Shown: one piece after another, positions 1 to 13,700 of the stretch
Layout of the letters: each line of letters begins with the position of its first letter
Numbering within the stretch: position 1 is the stretch's first letter
Assembly: GCA_013400115.1 (NCBI GenBank)
Contig: VXBP01002271.1
Coordinates: 45,177-109,176 of the forward strand
Source of the DNA: Rhinopomastus cyanomelas
Lineage: Eukaryota > Chordata > Aves > Bucerotiformes > Rhinopomastidae
Direction of reading: 5' to 3'
DNA length: 64,000 nucleotides
Translations under genes and position numbers: made by a program
The notes under the pieces: model-generated
Told to the model about the DNA's origin: nothing
The model's database searches: none
The model's input: only the letters and a program-made list of their open reading frames with translations

Positions 1-1242
1 CCCACCCTTCACAGCCTTGTTCGGCTGGGCATCTGTACATCAGCAACATCAGCTCTCCTACCCTGACGTTTTATCATCTAGAGAAAATGACTGGGAAAAA
101 CAAATCCACGTGCAAAGAAATTCTTATAGTAACACTGGGAACTGTGTGTGGAAGTCTCAACCAGTGGTTTTGCACAACAACTACAGAAAATTGCATGTTT
201 CTGTGTTTAAAGCTCAGTGACATTAACCAATTCTATCAGCCAGTCTTTGTTTCATCCATCTATGATCTGGTCTCCCTAAATGTCAATTGATGCTTTATAT
301 CACCAGCTCCTCAACTAAATATCCAACACGTCTGCACCACTGATGGGCACCAGGAAGGGATACTGATAGGTTTGGAGTGGTGGGATAGAAGGCAGAGAGA
401 GGAAAGAGATGAAAAAGTAGGATCTGATCAAACCATCTAGAAGCAGTCCAGGAGCTATTACAGAGGCTAAGCTCCCACAATTAGAAGAGCTCTCAGCACA
501 GCATGGCTGTACATCAGCGTGCAGAGGGGTCCTGGCCGTGCATCTGCATTAATTTCCATGGAAACACTATTATTGAAAACAACCCTGGAATATAATCCAC
601 GCTCACTCAGCCAAGGCAGTCCTCAGAACATGGTTTAAATTACATCCCACTGTGTGTTTGCTTTTCTTTGTCTAAACTTGATTTTGCATGAACTTTAATG
701 ATGGAACTTGAAAACTGGGATGTAGAAGGTGCTGCCTTTTAGCACCTTTAATTTCACTGATCAAAAAGAAACTAATTCACCTTGCACACACGCAAAAAAA
801 GAAACCACTGGTTTTTTATAGGTTTAACTTGTTGCTGGGACAACGATTATTCACTGGTTTAGAAGATTTCAGATTAAATTTGGATTTAATTTAAATGAAT
901 GAAAAATTGAAGAGATACTGAAACAAGGGGTTTAATTTTCAAAAAAGGTCTTTTTAAAATCCTGATGGCAAGGAAATGCTACAGAGAGACAAGTACATTA
1001 GAGAAGAAATCTTGCATGAAGGAGTGAGAGTTACATTGCAATTACTAAATGGAGTTTTCTCAACTAACTGAGCATTTGTTAGACCAGAATGGGACACAAC
1101 AGGAAACACAAGTTAAACTTACAATATTATAAACAAGGCATGAGCCACCAGATGACTGGAATCAATGAAGGAGTCACTGCAACTCCTGGACCAGCTCAGA
1201 TTTGAGTGCAAAGAAACTGAACTGTGAACACAGAATTGTTTG
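1..1242. other. Left flank, presumably ATRX intron 30
   Basis: AT-rich unique sequence; no exon, RNA gene or repeat family recognised. Nothing like the ATRX C-terminal exons is seen. Confidence 0.5.
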
Positions 1243-1530
1243 GGTCGAAAAAGATCTTCAAGCTCATAGAGTCCAACCACAAACCCAACTGTCCCAAGGC
1301 CACCACTAAACCCAGTCCCTGAGCTCCAGATCTCCACAACTTTGAAACCCATCCAGGGATGGTGATTCAAACCCCTCCCTGGGCAGCCTGTTCCAAGGCC
1401 CGAGGACCCTTTCTACGAAGAATTTTTAACTCACGGCCAACCCAAACCTCCCCTGGTACAACTTGAAGCTATTCCTCTTGTCCTATTTTGAATGACATCA
1501 CATTCCACTGTTAAGTAGTTTTCACCACAA
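1243..1530 (-). mobile_element. CR1 fragment, older subfamily
   Basis: Antisense CR1 3' region: gaaaaagatcttcaagctca, tagagtccaacc, then the Cys-rich 'gggcagcctgttcca' block. The terminal 8-bp repeats are lost. Confidence 0.75.
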
Positions 1531-1639
1531 CTACACCAAGCACACATGAAGATGCTGGCCAGTACTCGTGCCCCAGGCTGCTCTAACAACCAGTTCAACA
1601 CACACACTGGGGAGTTCCACACCTCACATTTCCAGCTCT

Positions 1640-1990
1640 AGACCACCGGCTTCCACAAGAGCTGAGGAAACTCAACTTATCCCTAACCCAGTCCTCATCA
1701 ACCAAGGCAGGCTCACCTGTTGCCTCAACCTCCTCTGCAGTCTGGAGTCTAATGTCAAGACAACCCCTAGAAGCATAGACAGAGGCAAAGAAAGCGTTTG
1801 CCTTCTCTGCATCCTCTGCATCCTCTGTCTCCAGGGCACCCACCTCATTCTGCAGGGGGCCTACGTTACTTCTAGTTTTACTTTTACTTGCTATATATTT
1901 GAAGAAGCTCTTTTTGTTGCCTTTGACCTCTCTTGCAAGGTTTAATTCCAAGGAGGCNGAGTGGGTCTCCCAGCAGATGTCTGGGTAGTT
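1640..1990 (-). mobile_element. CR1 ORF2 fragment with N at 1958
   Basis: Minus-strand frame with KSFFKYIASKSKTRSNVGPL and NAFFASVY, typical of the CR1 segment between endonuclease and reverse transcriptase. After the N the sequence jumps to an endonuclease-type block (cagatgtctgggtagtt). Confidence 0.8.
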
Positions 1991-2050
1991 AAAATTAATT
2001 AATAAAATTAATTAATATGGAACTTAGTATTTCAAACAGAATGATAAACC

Positions 2051-2164
2051 CACAGAATGACAGAACATCAGGGATTGGAAGGGACCTCAAAAGATCACCC
2101 AGTCCAATCCCGCTGCCACAGCAGGATCCCCTAGATCCTGTTGCACAGGAACATGGCCAAAAGA
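2051..2164 (-). mobile_element. CR1 3' end, left arm of an inverted pair
   Basis: Antisense 3' end beginning cacagaatgacagaacatca and running to the 'gaacatggcc' block, where it meets a sense CR1. Confidence 0.9.
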
Positions 2165-2624
2165 GTTTAGAGAGAGTCCAGCACAGAGCCATGAAGCTGA
2201 TGAAAGGAGTGGAGCATCTCCCTGATGAGGAAAGGCTGAGGGAGCTGGGTCTCTTGAGCCTGGAAAAAAGAAGACTGAGGGGGAACCCCATTAATGTTGA
2301 TAAATATGGAAAGGGCGGGTGTCAGGAAGATGGAGCCAGGCTTTGCTCACTGGCACCCAATCATAGGACAAGGGGCACTGGGTGTGAGCTGGAACATAGG
2401 AGATTCCACATCAACATGAGAAGGAACTTCTTCCCAATGAGGGTGACAGAGCCCTGGAAGAGACTGCCCAAGAGGGTTGTGGAGTCTCCTTCTCTGGAGA
2501 TGTTTAAAACCCTCCTGGCCATGTTCCTGTGTGACTGGATCTAGGGGATCCTGCTGTGGCAGGGGGATTGGACTAGATGATCCTTCAGGGTCCCTTCCAA
2601 TCCCTAATGTTCTGTGATTCTGTG
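2165..2624 (+). mobile_element. CR1 3' part, right arm of an inverted pair
   Basis: Sense copy encoding degraded RT C-terminus (RRFHINMRRNFFPMRVTEPW) and ending gttctgtgattctgtg. Confidence 0.9.
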
Positions 2625-4555
2625 AAACATAACTCAGTTCCTTCACAGGCTTTCAATCTATTTTTATATCCTTAAAAATAAGTAGTAGCAGCAACAGATG
2701 GTGACACATTAGCTCTGAGTTTATGGCAGCAGCAGTGTAAAAGGAATAAAATAATGGAGAATGTAAAGAAGACAAAACACTTTTAATTACAAGCTAAAGG
2801 AAATGAAAAAAGGTGAATTTGGCAAAATAAAAAAGAACAACATAGTAAATGGAACAAAATTTTCCTCTATTGCTTACAGTGAGAAATGCTGTCATAAAAA
2901 GAGCTTAGATACAGTCATTAAAGTTCGTTTTCAAGGGTTTTAAAAGTCATGTGTAACAGTGACTAACACTTAGAGGGCTAACGCTTCCTAAATCCCCTCG
3001 GCAGCTGCACTGGCGCTGTAGGTGGTCTACTGGTCTAACAGACTCTTTCAGAGAATGGTTTCACTCTGAAGAATGCCAATGTGATGCCTGACCACAATTT
3101 ATTATATTAGAGTGCTCTACAGATAGTCCAGAATGGAAAGCACACCATTTCTCCTTGGGAATTAATAGATTTACCAAGTGGAAAACCTCCCTCCCCACAC
3201 CCAGGCGCTATAATGACCTAAATACAGTAGTAACTCAGAAATGGAACCAGTTAACTGTGGGGCACACATTTACGTGTCGCTGATTGATAGCTATTAGTCC
3301 TGTAGACAGGAAAGAGAACTGCAAGACAGCTTAGTGATGAGTCAAGTCTTTAGCGCACCACATGCACAGAGAGAAATTGGTACAAATAACTAAAATACAA
3401 TAGTGCTAAACCTATTGTGTTTATATTTAATATACAAAACCATTTTGCACAAAAATAGTGCAAAAAATAGGCCAATCTCAAATGCAAACTCACTGGAAAA
3501 AAAACCTATGATGTAACTGAACCAATTCTTCTTTCCCTAGAATCACAGAACATTAGGGTTTGGAAGGGACCTTGAAAGATCATCTAGTCCAATCCCCCTA
3601 CCGAAGCAGGATCCCCTAGATCCAGTCGCAAAGTTGCCTAGCTGTAAGTGTCACAATTTTTAATTGCAGTTAGTAAATTCTAACACAGGATAGTGAAGCA
3701 CTACTACACACAACAGCAACAAGGAAGCACTGCTACAAGTGTCACATCCATTACAAAGATATTTAGGTAGCTCTCCATGAGAACAATCTGTTGTCATTTT
3801 AAATGTTCATTTAGTACCCAGTTGAATAAAGGCCTGACAGTGTTACTTCATATTATCGCGAGGGCAGAACATCAGCGTTCTCTCTGCTCTGGGTAAATGA
3901 TGGTCTATAAACATGTCACTGCTCTCTGCTAGTCCTGACAACACTAAAATCAGATTATCAAGTCTGAGCTTGTCCACTAAGTGCAGTTATTCGCACTTTT
4001 ACCATATCCCTATTAAAGGTCTCCAGGAGAAACGTTAAACGGACAACTAAGAATCAGAAAGTCTTGGCAAAGGAGAATGCAGATTAAAATGACACTTAAA
4101 AGTCAAAACTAGGTAGGTAAAACCCAGATCCTAAGTATACAATCACTCCAAGGATTTGTAATCACAAGCTGAGGTAATGCTGGGTAACACCAGCACCCAC
4201 GGAGTGGTTTGAATCCTGGCTTCCAGTGCTCTGCAGTAAAATTTCTGTTCAACCCACTGATATAAAATTTGATTGAAAATGTATTTTCAGATTGGAAATT
4301 GTTATCTTTTAGCCAGAGGCCCTTCTCTTATACCGATCATTGCATGGAAGGAAAACTCATTACCCAACTTGTGATACCATTCATTCTATTAATCACATAT
4401 TTTCTTGTGTTACCTGCTATTCACCTCCATTCAAAGTCACAAATAAAATGAAAACACAACCCTCTTCTCCTTCCCAGAGCCAACTCACCACATCCTCAAA
4501 CGGATACAAGTCATTTACTGTAGTGGTTAATTCCTAGTGACGGGCATTGACTTAC
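2625..4555. other. Intron 30 unique sequence
   Basis: Apart from the short CR1 at 3540-3637 I see no gene or repeat. The expected next ATRX exon (DTILAELLQ) is absent, so the intron continues past the left edge. Confidence 0.6.
3540..3637 (-). mobile_element. CR1 3' end, short
   Basis: gaatcacagaacattagggt followed by the 'cagtccaatccccct' and 'aggatcccctagatcc' blocks. Confidence 0.9.
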
Positions 4556-4750
4556 TTTTGGGAGCATTGGTGTGACTCTCTTCTTCTTCTTTTCTGAATT
4601 AGGATCATCCAGCAAATCTGGCTCAAAAGTGTACAACTCTGTGAGTTCATTCATCGTAAAGTGACGCTCTACTTGCTGTTGGTCAACAACCCGGAACGAC
4701 AATGACTGCTTCGTTACTTGACGATCATAGATCTTATCTTCCATTGTTCC
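4556..4750 (-). CDS. ATRX: ATRX exon 30
   Basis: Encodes GTMEDKIYDRQVTKQSLSFR and QQQVERHFTMNELTELYTFE, ending KKKKRVTPMLPK. The next mammalian residues (DTILAELLQ...) are not found to the left, so the remaining C-terminal exons lie outside the window. Acceptor ttttttag; donor AAA|gtaagt. Confidence 0.97.
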
Positions 4751-7700
4751 CTAAAAAAGGAACACTCTCAGATCAATACTGGACCTTCTTCACAGAATTA
4801 CAGAACATTTAGGATTGGAACGGACCTCAAAAGATCATCCAGTCCAATCCTCCTGACACAGTAGGATCACCTAGATCAAGTCACACAGGAACATACCCAG
4901 GCAGGTTTGAAATGTCTCCAGAGAAGCAGACTCCACAGTCCACCTGGGCAGCCCCTTCCAGTACTCTGTCACTCTGACTGGAAAGAAGTTCCTTTTGATA
5001 TTTATATTGAACCTCCTGTGTTCCAGCTTATACCCATTGCCCCCTGTCCTATCACTAGATGACATAAAGAAGATCCCGGCTCCATCCTCCTGACACCCAC
5101 CCTTCACATATTGATCAACATTCATGGGGTCACTCCTCAGTCTCCTTTTCTCCAAGCTCAAGAGACCCAGCTCCCTTAGCCTTTGCTCATAGGGGAGGTG
5201 CTCCACTCCTTTCATCATCTTCGTCACACAGGTGAAAAAGAGTCAATAGAGCTGAAGAATAACACAACGGGGTTCTTATTTTCTTGTTGACTCTGGATCT
5301 ACAAAGTTACCTGAAAACACCTGGCTGAGAAAAAATAATAAAACCACCTCCTGGAAACAAACTCAAAGCACAAGGAGTTGAGAATGTGATGTATAGTCAT
5401 CTACCTACTGACTAGAGTAAGAAATGGATCTTTCCAGTAGTGTTTGGAAGGGATCTGGTTTTGCTTCCATTCCCCAAAGTAGGATTATAACCCCAAAAAT
5501 GGCCATTTCCACAGCAGGTACTTTAATCTGCTGCTGTGAGCAGCCTGTAAAAAGGAAAACAGATATGGTGTCGCTGGGGTGGAGAGAAGAGAGGAAGGGA
5601 AGCATTTAGGTCTAATTCATCACAGCTGTCTAGGAAAAAAATAGATCCTTGATGAAAGAAGGAAAAGTACTTATTTTTTAAAATAAAAAAGTAAAAGCTG
5701 ATGACTATGAGAAGTATGAGAACAGCACAGCCTGTTCTGAACATCATCATTAAAAACCAGTATCAACAGTCCAAGAGTGCACAAGAAGACTACCAACATG
5801 GTCTGCAGGCCCTGATCGGACAGCAACGTGTTGCAGAAGTGATCTCTTTACACTGGAAAATTAACAGTCCCTTGTGGACTGCTACAGCCTCCCCAGTCGC
5901 TGCAGTCCAAGGAGCTGCAGTGTGCAGATTTGGCTATAGGACCAGAACATCACAAAACTATCAGACAGAAACCTACCTGAGCCAAAAACCTGTAGACAAA
6001 CACAGGTTTGCTCTGCCCAAAGCGGTAAACCCTGAAGATACTCTGGATGTCATAGGACGGGTTCCATGAGGCATCAAAGATGATTACTCGGTTAGCAGCC
6101 ACGAGATTAATTCCAAGGGAACCTGCTTTAGTGGATATAATAAACAAACGGCCTCTGGAACAGAGAAAAGTTGGGAAAATTTAAGTACTTTTGAAAACAA
6201 TCATGTTGCTCATGTTGCTGTCTTTCTATGGAGTAGTTCATACACTGAACTAACGGAAGAACTGCAGCTGGAGTCCCCAGCATCAGAAGAACACAGCGCT
6301 CCTGCAATGGCAGCACAGAAAGCCAACCGTGTCCTGGGCTGCAGCAAAAGAAGCAGGGACAGTCAGTCAAGGGAGGTGATTCTCCCCTCCTGCTCTGCAC
6401 TGGTGAGACACCACCTGGAGTACTGGGTCCAGGTCTGGAGTCCCCAGTATCAGGACACAGAGCTCCTGGAACAGGCCCAGAGGAGAGTAACTCCAATGCT
6501 CAGAGGGCTGGAGAACCTCCCCTTGAGGAAGGCTGAGCAAGGCGGGGTTGTGCAGCCTGGAGAAGAGGAGGCTCCCAGGTGACTTTCAAGCAGCTTTCCA
6601 ATCTCTGAAGGAAGTGGTCTACAAGAGAGCTGGAGGAGGGCTACTAACAGGGGTGCTAGTGAGAGGACAAGGGGAAAGGGGTCCAGACTTGAAGAGGGGA
6701 GACTGAGGTTGGACATGAGGAATCAATTCTTTGCTGTGAGGGTGGGGAGATGCTGGAACAGGTTGCCCAAGGCAGTTGTGGCTGCCCCATCCTTGTCAGT
6801 GTTGAAGGCCTGGCTGGATGGGGCCCTGAATAACCTGGTCTAGTGAAGGTGTCCCTGCCTCTGCACCAGGGTTGGAACTGAATGATCTTTAAGGTCCCTT
6901 CCAACCCTGGCTGTTCTATGACTCTATGGTTAAAACACTGTATTAAACAGATGTGGATTGCACAAGGACAACATTTGTAGCAAAACCTCCATGCCTCAAA
7001 ACTCGGAGCAGGGCCTTTTTCAAAGCAACAGTTAACAAAAGCTGGCAGTGGGTAAGAAAAAAGCTTTGGGTTTGCATTTTTAAACTCTAATGAAATTAGT
7101 TAATTCAAATTAAACCTAATTTTAAACAGGCCTAACCACTGCTGTTGACATGTTCCTTGGCTTCCAGCACAACTCTATCACGACTACTTATCTGCTTTTT
7201 TTGAACACCCTCTCACTGAGGCTCAAACAAGCTCATCACAGATACCTGACAGAAAAATCATTCTGGATTAACACTGAATTAGTTGAGTTTCTTGCATTTG
7301 ACTTCTTTTTACCATTATTTTCTGTACCTGATGACACTGGTATTTATTTGTTCAGCCTTAACATGTCATTACGCTCATACAACTAACAAAGACTCACAGA
7401 ATCCCAGAACAGCAGGGATTGGAAAGGACTTTGAAAGATCAACCAATCCATTGCCCCTAGATCTAGTCACACAGGAACATGGCCAGGCAGGTTTGAAATG
7501 TCTCCAGAGAAGCAGACTCCACAGCCCACCCGGGCAGCCCCTTCCAGGGCTCTGTCACCCTCCCTGGGAAGAAGTTCTTTTTCAGATTGACATGGAACCC
7601 CTTGTGTTCCAGCTCACACCCATTGCCTCTGGTGTGCCACTGGGTGCCACTGAGCAGAGCCTCAAAGAAATAGGGAAGAAACCAAAGAGAAGGGAGGGAA

Positions 7701-10700
7701 ATTCATAACGTATCTCAGAAGAGACCTCACCTCACATTAGTTTCATCATTAAACTCTTCAGCCCATTTCTTTCTTGACTGAGCTGTAGTGGAACCATCTA
7801 AGCGATAGTAATCAATGTTTCGGAACCATTTGCCTTCCCCTATAAATGTAACAGACAAACTATTAAAATGCTGAGTGATGAACCAGAAAGATCAGATACC
7901 AAATATAATATCCCTAACAAACCAAAATATGCACAAACAAGTGTAAAACATCTAACACGACAGGAAACTCCAGGAATTGCCTTTATGATGGCCATGATCA
8001 TCCACAAACCCGCAACAGCTCCTACAGACTCTAAACCGATGTTTCTAGTTCAAAAACTAGAATAAATAGTGTCAGTAGTGTTTTCCTCTGAAATAACACT
8101 CCCACATCCAGAATTGAGGACTAGCCAGTTCTTCTTAAGGTTATTTTCCATGTAAAAGTCTAGTGATATTAAACGAAATGCCTTACGTCAGTAAGGTGTC
8201 TATAGGGTGGATCTTTCAGAGTTTAACTCTTTGCCAAAAGAACTAGCACAAATGATAAAAAAACAACTCACCCTTTCATATTTACCCCAGACTAAAGGCA
8301 CGAGCTGCATAAAATACAGACAGCTCGTGGCATCTCACATTCAGAACCACCTTCTGGGTTCTGATCAATGTTCAGAACCAAGAAACATTGAACTTGAGAG
8401 AGAGACACCGGAAAACCTTCCTGTATGTATGGTGTAAACAGAAAACACCCCAAAGAAGGACACGCCTGGCTAGTGAGAAATCCATTGACATTTCAGCATC
8501 ACTAGGGTAATAATTAATTCAATGCTTTGCTCCCTTATGAAATTTGTAAAACAATGTGTGCGCTGCACAAAAACCCTGAATTCCCATTTTGCCACTTGTC
8601 CACCCCATGTCCAAGTAGTTTAATTTTCTTTCATTTTCTCCCTCTCTCAGCAAGAAGGATGAGAATTTGCCACGCACCAGCATCCACCATCCCTTCAGCA
8701 CCAAGTTCAAGCAACAGCCTTAAAATCTAATCTGCTAAGCACGCCTGACACCAAATGAAATCAGAAGCCAGAGTCCATAATGGGATAGCAGGGACCACCC
8801 ACAGAGGAGACCAATAATCCTTCCAACTTCAGGAAGAGCGCAGAGTGGACAAGACTTCTAATGACAACCATTATTTCCAATCCATTCCCTTTGGACTGTA
8901 GCAGGGTTAGGAGCTTTGCAATTGTTTGAGGCAATGCTCACCTTTATAAATTGAAGGCTTCCCTTCGTCGGTTTTCTCCCTGTTGGCCAGCTCCAGAAAA
9001 TCTTCTATCAAATCCAGAGATATTAGGGATTGGCTGAACACTAGGCTGAAAGGAGAAACAAGGAAATACAAAATTCACCTCTGGTTGTTTGAGTTATGTA
9101 TTGCCTCTTTTCTTTTCCCCTCCTCACTCTTTGAAAAGTCTTTCTAGACACTGGGAAGGACTCTGGTGGAGTAGCTGCATGTATGGAAAAACTCACTAAT
9201 TCCCTTTCTCACTAATACCCTTTAGGGTAGGAAGGTGCAGCACAAAGATCTGGACAGGCTGGGTCAATGGGCAGAGGCCAAGGAAATGAGACTGAACAGG
9301 GCCAAGGGCAGGGTCCTACACTTTGGCCACAAGAATCCCCTGCAGCTACACACTGGGTGATAAGGGGCTGGAGAGCAGCCTGGCAGAGAGGGACCTGGCA
9401 GGACTGAGTGACAGCTGGCCCAACAAGAGGCTGCAGGGTGCCCAACCGGCCCAGAAGGCCAATGGCATCCTGGCTTGGATCAGCAATAGTGTGGCCAGCA
9501 GGACTAGGGATGTCATTCTGTCACTGAACTGGGCCCTGGGGGGGGTCTCCTCTTGAGTACTGGGGGCAATGCTGGGCCTCTCACTTCAAGAAAGAGATTG
9601 AGAGGCTGGAGCAGGACCAGCGGAGCAACAAGGCTGGGGAAGAGACTGGAGGGAAAGGAGAGGCTGAGGGAGCTCGGGGGTGTTTAGCCTGGAGGCGACT
9701 CAGGGGGGACTCTCACTCTCTGGACAACTCCCTCAAGGGAGGCTGTAGTCAGGTGGGGGTTGGGTTCTTCTGCCAGGCAACCAGAGCCAGGAAGAGAGGG
9801 CAGGGCCTGAAGCTGCATCAGGGGTGGGTTAGGTTGGATGTTAGGAAGCCCTTTCTCACAAAAAGGGTGATTAGAGCCTGGACTGGACTGCCCAGGGCAG
9901 CGGTGGAGTCCCCATCCCTGGAGGTGGCCCCTCCCCAAGGACAGCCTGGCTGTGGCCCTTAGTGCCCTCGTCTGGCTGATGGGGTGATGTTAGGTCCTGG
10001 GCTGTGTGGGATGAGCTCAGAGGGCTTTTCCAGCCTCAGTCATTCTGGAATTCTGTAATTAATGTAACACTGCTTCAGAAAACTAAGCTACAGCACTGAA
10101 GACTGAATGAAATACACTGTTGGGACTGATTTCTGTAAGCTAATTTAAAACCTTTCCAGAACTGACTTACACTTTGTCTCCAAGCTCCTCTGCCATTCTA
10201 AGAATTTCAAAGAGAAGCACCATTTTCCCAGAATGTTCTAACACTTCGGCATCTGCATCAGTGACAAAATCTTTGTACCAATCTGGTGCTGGGCTACCAG
10301 GATTGGAAGACGATGCAGCTTTGCCTAAAAAATAAAGTAAATAAATGAAATTAAATAAAATAGTTAAAAGATATTAAAAGGCTTCGGTATAAAAAGAGAT
10401 AAACAGGCAGAGAAAAAATACTGTTCACACTATTTATTCATCAGTAAGAGTCAGAAATAATTGTGCACCTAGCAAAAGGAGGGTCTTCTCCCAGGGAACT
10501 AGTGCCACGATGAGAGGGCAGGGCCTGAAGCTGCATTAGAGGAGGGTTAGTTTGGATGTTAGGAAGCCCTTCCTCAGGGAAAGGGTGATCAGAGCCTGGT
10601 CTGGTCTTGCCAGGGCAGTGGTGGAGTCCCCATCCCTGGAGGTGTTGAAGGACAGCCTGGCTGTGGCCCTTAGAGCCCTGGTGTGGCCACTGGGGTGATG

Positions 10701-13700
10701 TCAGGTCCTGGGCAGGAGGAACTCTGGGGTATTTTTGGGCCTCAGTGATTCTGTGATTCTGTATTGCCCAATCAAAAGTGTCCAATGCAGACCGTGCCAC
10801 CCTTAACACCCTCATTACGTTTGTTCTGAATTCAACCAGAAAGAACTGCAATGGCAGACAAGAATCATGGATTATCTTTATTTAGGTTAATTTTGTTTAT
10901 GGTACTTCATGATCTTCAATTTTACCTCCTTTGCATTAGAATGATACAAATGGATTAATGAGATTTATGATGCTGACTTTCTTCCACTGAAATATTTACT
11001 TGGATAGTGTGGAAGTGTTGGATCTTGTGAACAATTCAAGACACTGACATCTGCAGACTGTGCACTGCAAACTCTGTGACGCACCAGTAAATTCCAGGTG
11101 CAGGGCAGAAGTGAGCAGGACAGAGCTCACAGTGGAGCCTTCCATCACACAAGCTTATCAAGAGTATCTTTTCCAATTCCACAGATCTTTTTAAGGAAAT
11201 TTGCCATTATGCAACAAAACAGACTCCCTGACTGCCCTTTCAAATCACCTTTAGCAACACGGAGCTGCCTTGTGCTTAGTTTATTCTTGTACTGGACTCA
11301 CCTTCATCTGATTTTGAAACAGACGAAGGGTTGTTTGTCAGATCTTCTACATTTCCTTCTCCACCTCCACGACTTCTTGAATTCCAGACTTTAATGACTT
11401 CGACATCGTTGTCACTGCCGCTTCCACTTGAGCTGCACTCTTTCTTATTATTTTTCCCCTTGGATTTTTTTTTCCTAGGAAGGTAAGGTCACAGTTATTA
11501 TTCCTTTCAAGAAAGCTACTGCTAGACAACACATCCTAACAGATCCATGAAATACAAAACCAACTTTCATAAGAATCACTGAAGCTCTACTAGAGAAATA
11601 AACACAGCACAGGACAACAAAAGAAAAGCTCCATTACTTTGAATAATCGTCGGAACTTAAGCTCACAGAAGTTTCATCGGAATCCGACGCTATGAAGTCA
11701 TCCATACTGTCTTCATCAAAATAGCCCTCAAAAGAGAAAAAACACAAGTTTCATTAAATACTCTCCTCCAAAGCTTTTGTTAAACCTTTAGCCATCTGCT
11801 TACTCTTTGCTCACACAACAGTAGGTTCAATAAAGAGTTGGCCTTGCAGAATGCTTTAAGGATGACAACATACCCAGGAACAAAACTATGAGAAACCCAG
11901 CAGCAAAGCTACCCCACAGCAACAAAGATTTCCATTAATTTGACGAAACTCTACCTAGCCTTTGGCAGAGCTTGTTTGGAAAGTTGTCAATAGAGACTAT
12001 TTTGATCTATCTAATTTACCTTATTTTCTTTGCTAATATAGTCCAGCTGCAAACACCAAGGGTGAGTCCAGATTCTGCTCAACATCTGGAAATCCTGGAA
12101 TAGTTTAGCTCCAGCTTTGCCTCTTCCACCTTCATTGCCACCACCTACACCTGACAATAAAGTTCAGGTTTTAGAAGGAGAGCTTGAAATAAGTTTGCCA
12201 CATACCGTTCCCCCCTTTGAACGGTCCCCCGGTGCAGGACTGAGTGTTCTTTCCAGATGCACATCATATTGTAGCGTCTCTTGTAAAAGAGGTCAAATTA
12301 CTGAGTCACGGGCATTTTTTTCCTAGTTAAAGTTGTCAAAATTAGATTTTCCCCTTTTTCTTGATAATGAGAAACATGATTATACTTTTACATACAAGCA
12401 CATTTCTCCTCAGCACAGGAATGAATCCAAATCCTCTCAAAAGGATGCCTGCTTGTCCTTTGAAGACCCAAGTTGTGTCTACTAGGGTTTTGCAGAGGCA
12501 GCTCAAGGTAGAAAACAAAAAATAAACCCTACAGTTTGGTTTCAGTGAATTCAACTCACTATTCTGAGCTATTTCTGACGACCTGCAGTGCTGCACTGTT
12601 GTGTTACAATAAAAGAAGCTCAGAAAAGCCAAGCCCATTTTTCAATTGCAGCAATTTGTGCTTGGAAAAAGCACAGTATAAAGTCCAGAGAGACTGAGGT
12701 AGTTTACCTGAAGGTAAACTACTGTTAAGAGAGGCAAATACTGTTATTCTTCAGAAAAAAAACCCAAACAGCCCAAACAAAATTGTGTGCAAATATTTGC
12801 ACAAGAAAATGTATTTCCCAAAAAAATTTGCCCAAAAAGTAAACAAACCCCTCAGTTTGTCCAAAATACACAACCTGTGTGCAACTACTTTGTTATAATT
12901 TAGTGCACCAGACAATAGCACAATTAACAAATACTACTGCTAATACTTTAAGAGTAGTAGAATGAAATACGTATTAGGAATAACAAGCATAATGTAATAA
13001 TTGTAGAATCATCGTGGTCAGAAAGGAACTCCAAGATCACTAGGTCCAGCCCTCACCCCAACACCTCCCTCCCTAAACCCTAGACCATGGCCTCAAGTGT
13101 TCTAGCTACTCATTTAGTTAAACACCTCCAGGGATGGGGACTCCACCACCTCCCTGCGCAGCCTCTTCCAGTGCCCAAAACTCTCTCAGCAAAGAACTTC
13201 TTCCTAAGATCCAATCTAAACTTCCCCTGATGCACCTGAAGGTCATTTCCTCTCATGCTATCATGAGGAATTTGGAAGAGAGCAGCACCAGCCTCACTGC
13301 AACCTCCTTTTAGGCAGCTGTAGAGAGCAAGAAAGTCTTCTCTCAGCCTGTTCTTCTCTACACTAAATAACCTCAGTTCCATCAGCCGCTCTCCACAGGG
13401 CCTGTTCTCTAACCCTCTCCCCAGCCTTGTAGCCTTTCTCTGGCCCCACTCTAGCCCCTCAATGTCCTTTTTGTCCTGTGGCACCCAAAACTGGACCCGG
13501 TACTGAAAGTCTCATGAGTGCAGAGCACAGGGGCACCTCTCTACTCTTGCTGGTTACCCCATTCCTGATCAAGGCCAGAATGCTGTTTGCCTTCTTGACC
13601 ACCTGGGCACCCTGCTGGCTCCTGTTCAGCCAGCTGTCACCCAACACCCACAGGTCCATTTCTGACAGGCAGCTCTCCAGTCCCTCTTCCCCCAGCCTGT

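Noticed and set aside
1568..1945. 125-codon plus-strand frame
   Set aside because: Antisense shadow of the CR1 ORF2 fragment.
5701..6069. 122-codon plus-strand frame at the left end of exon 29
   Set aside because: It overlaps ATRX exon 29 antisense and has no recognisable domain.
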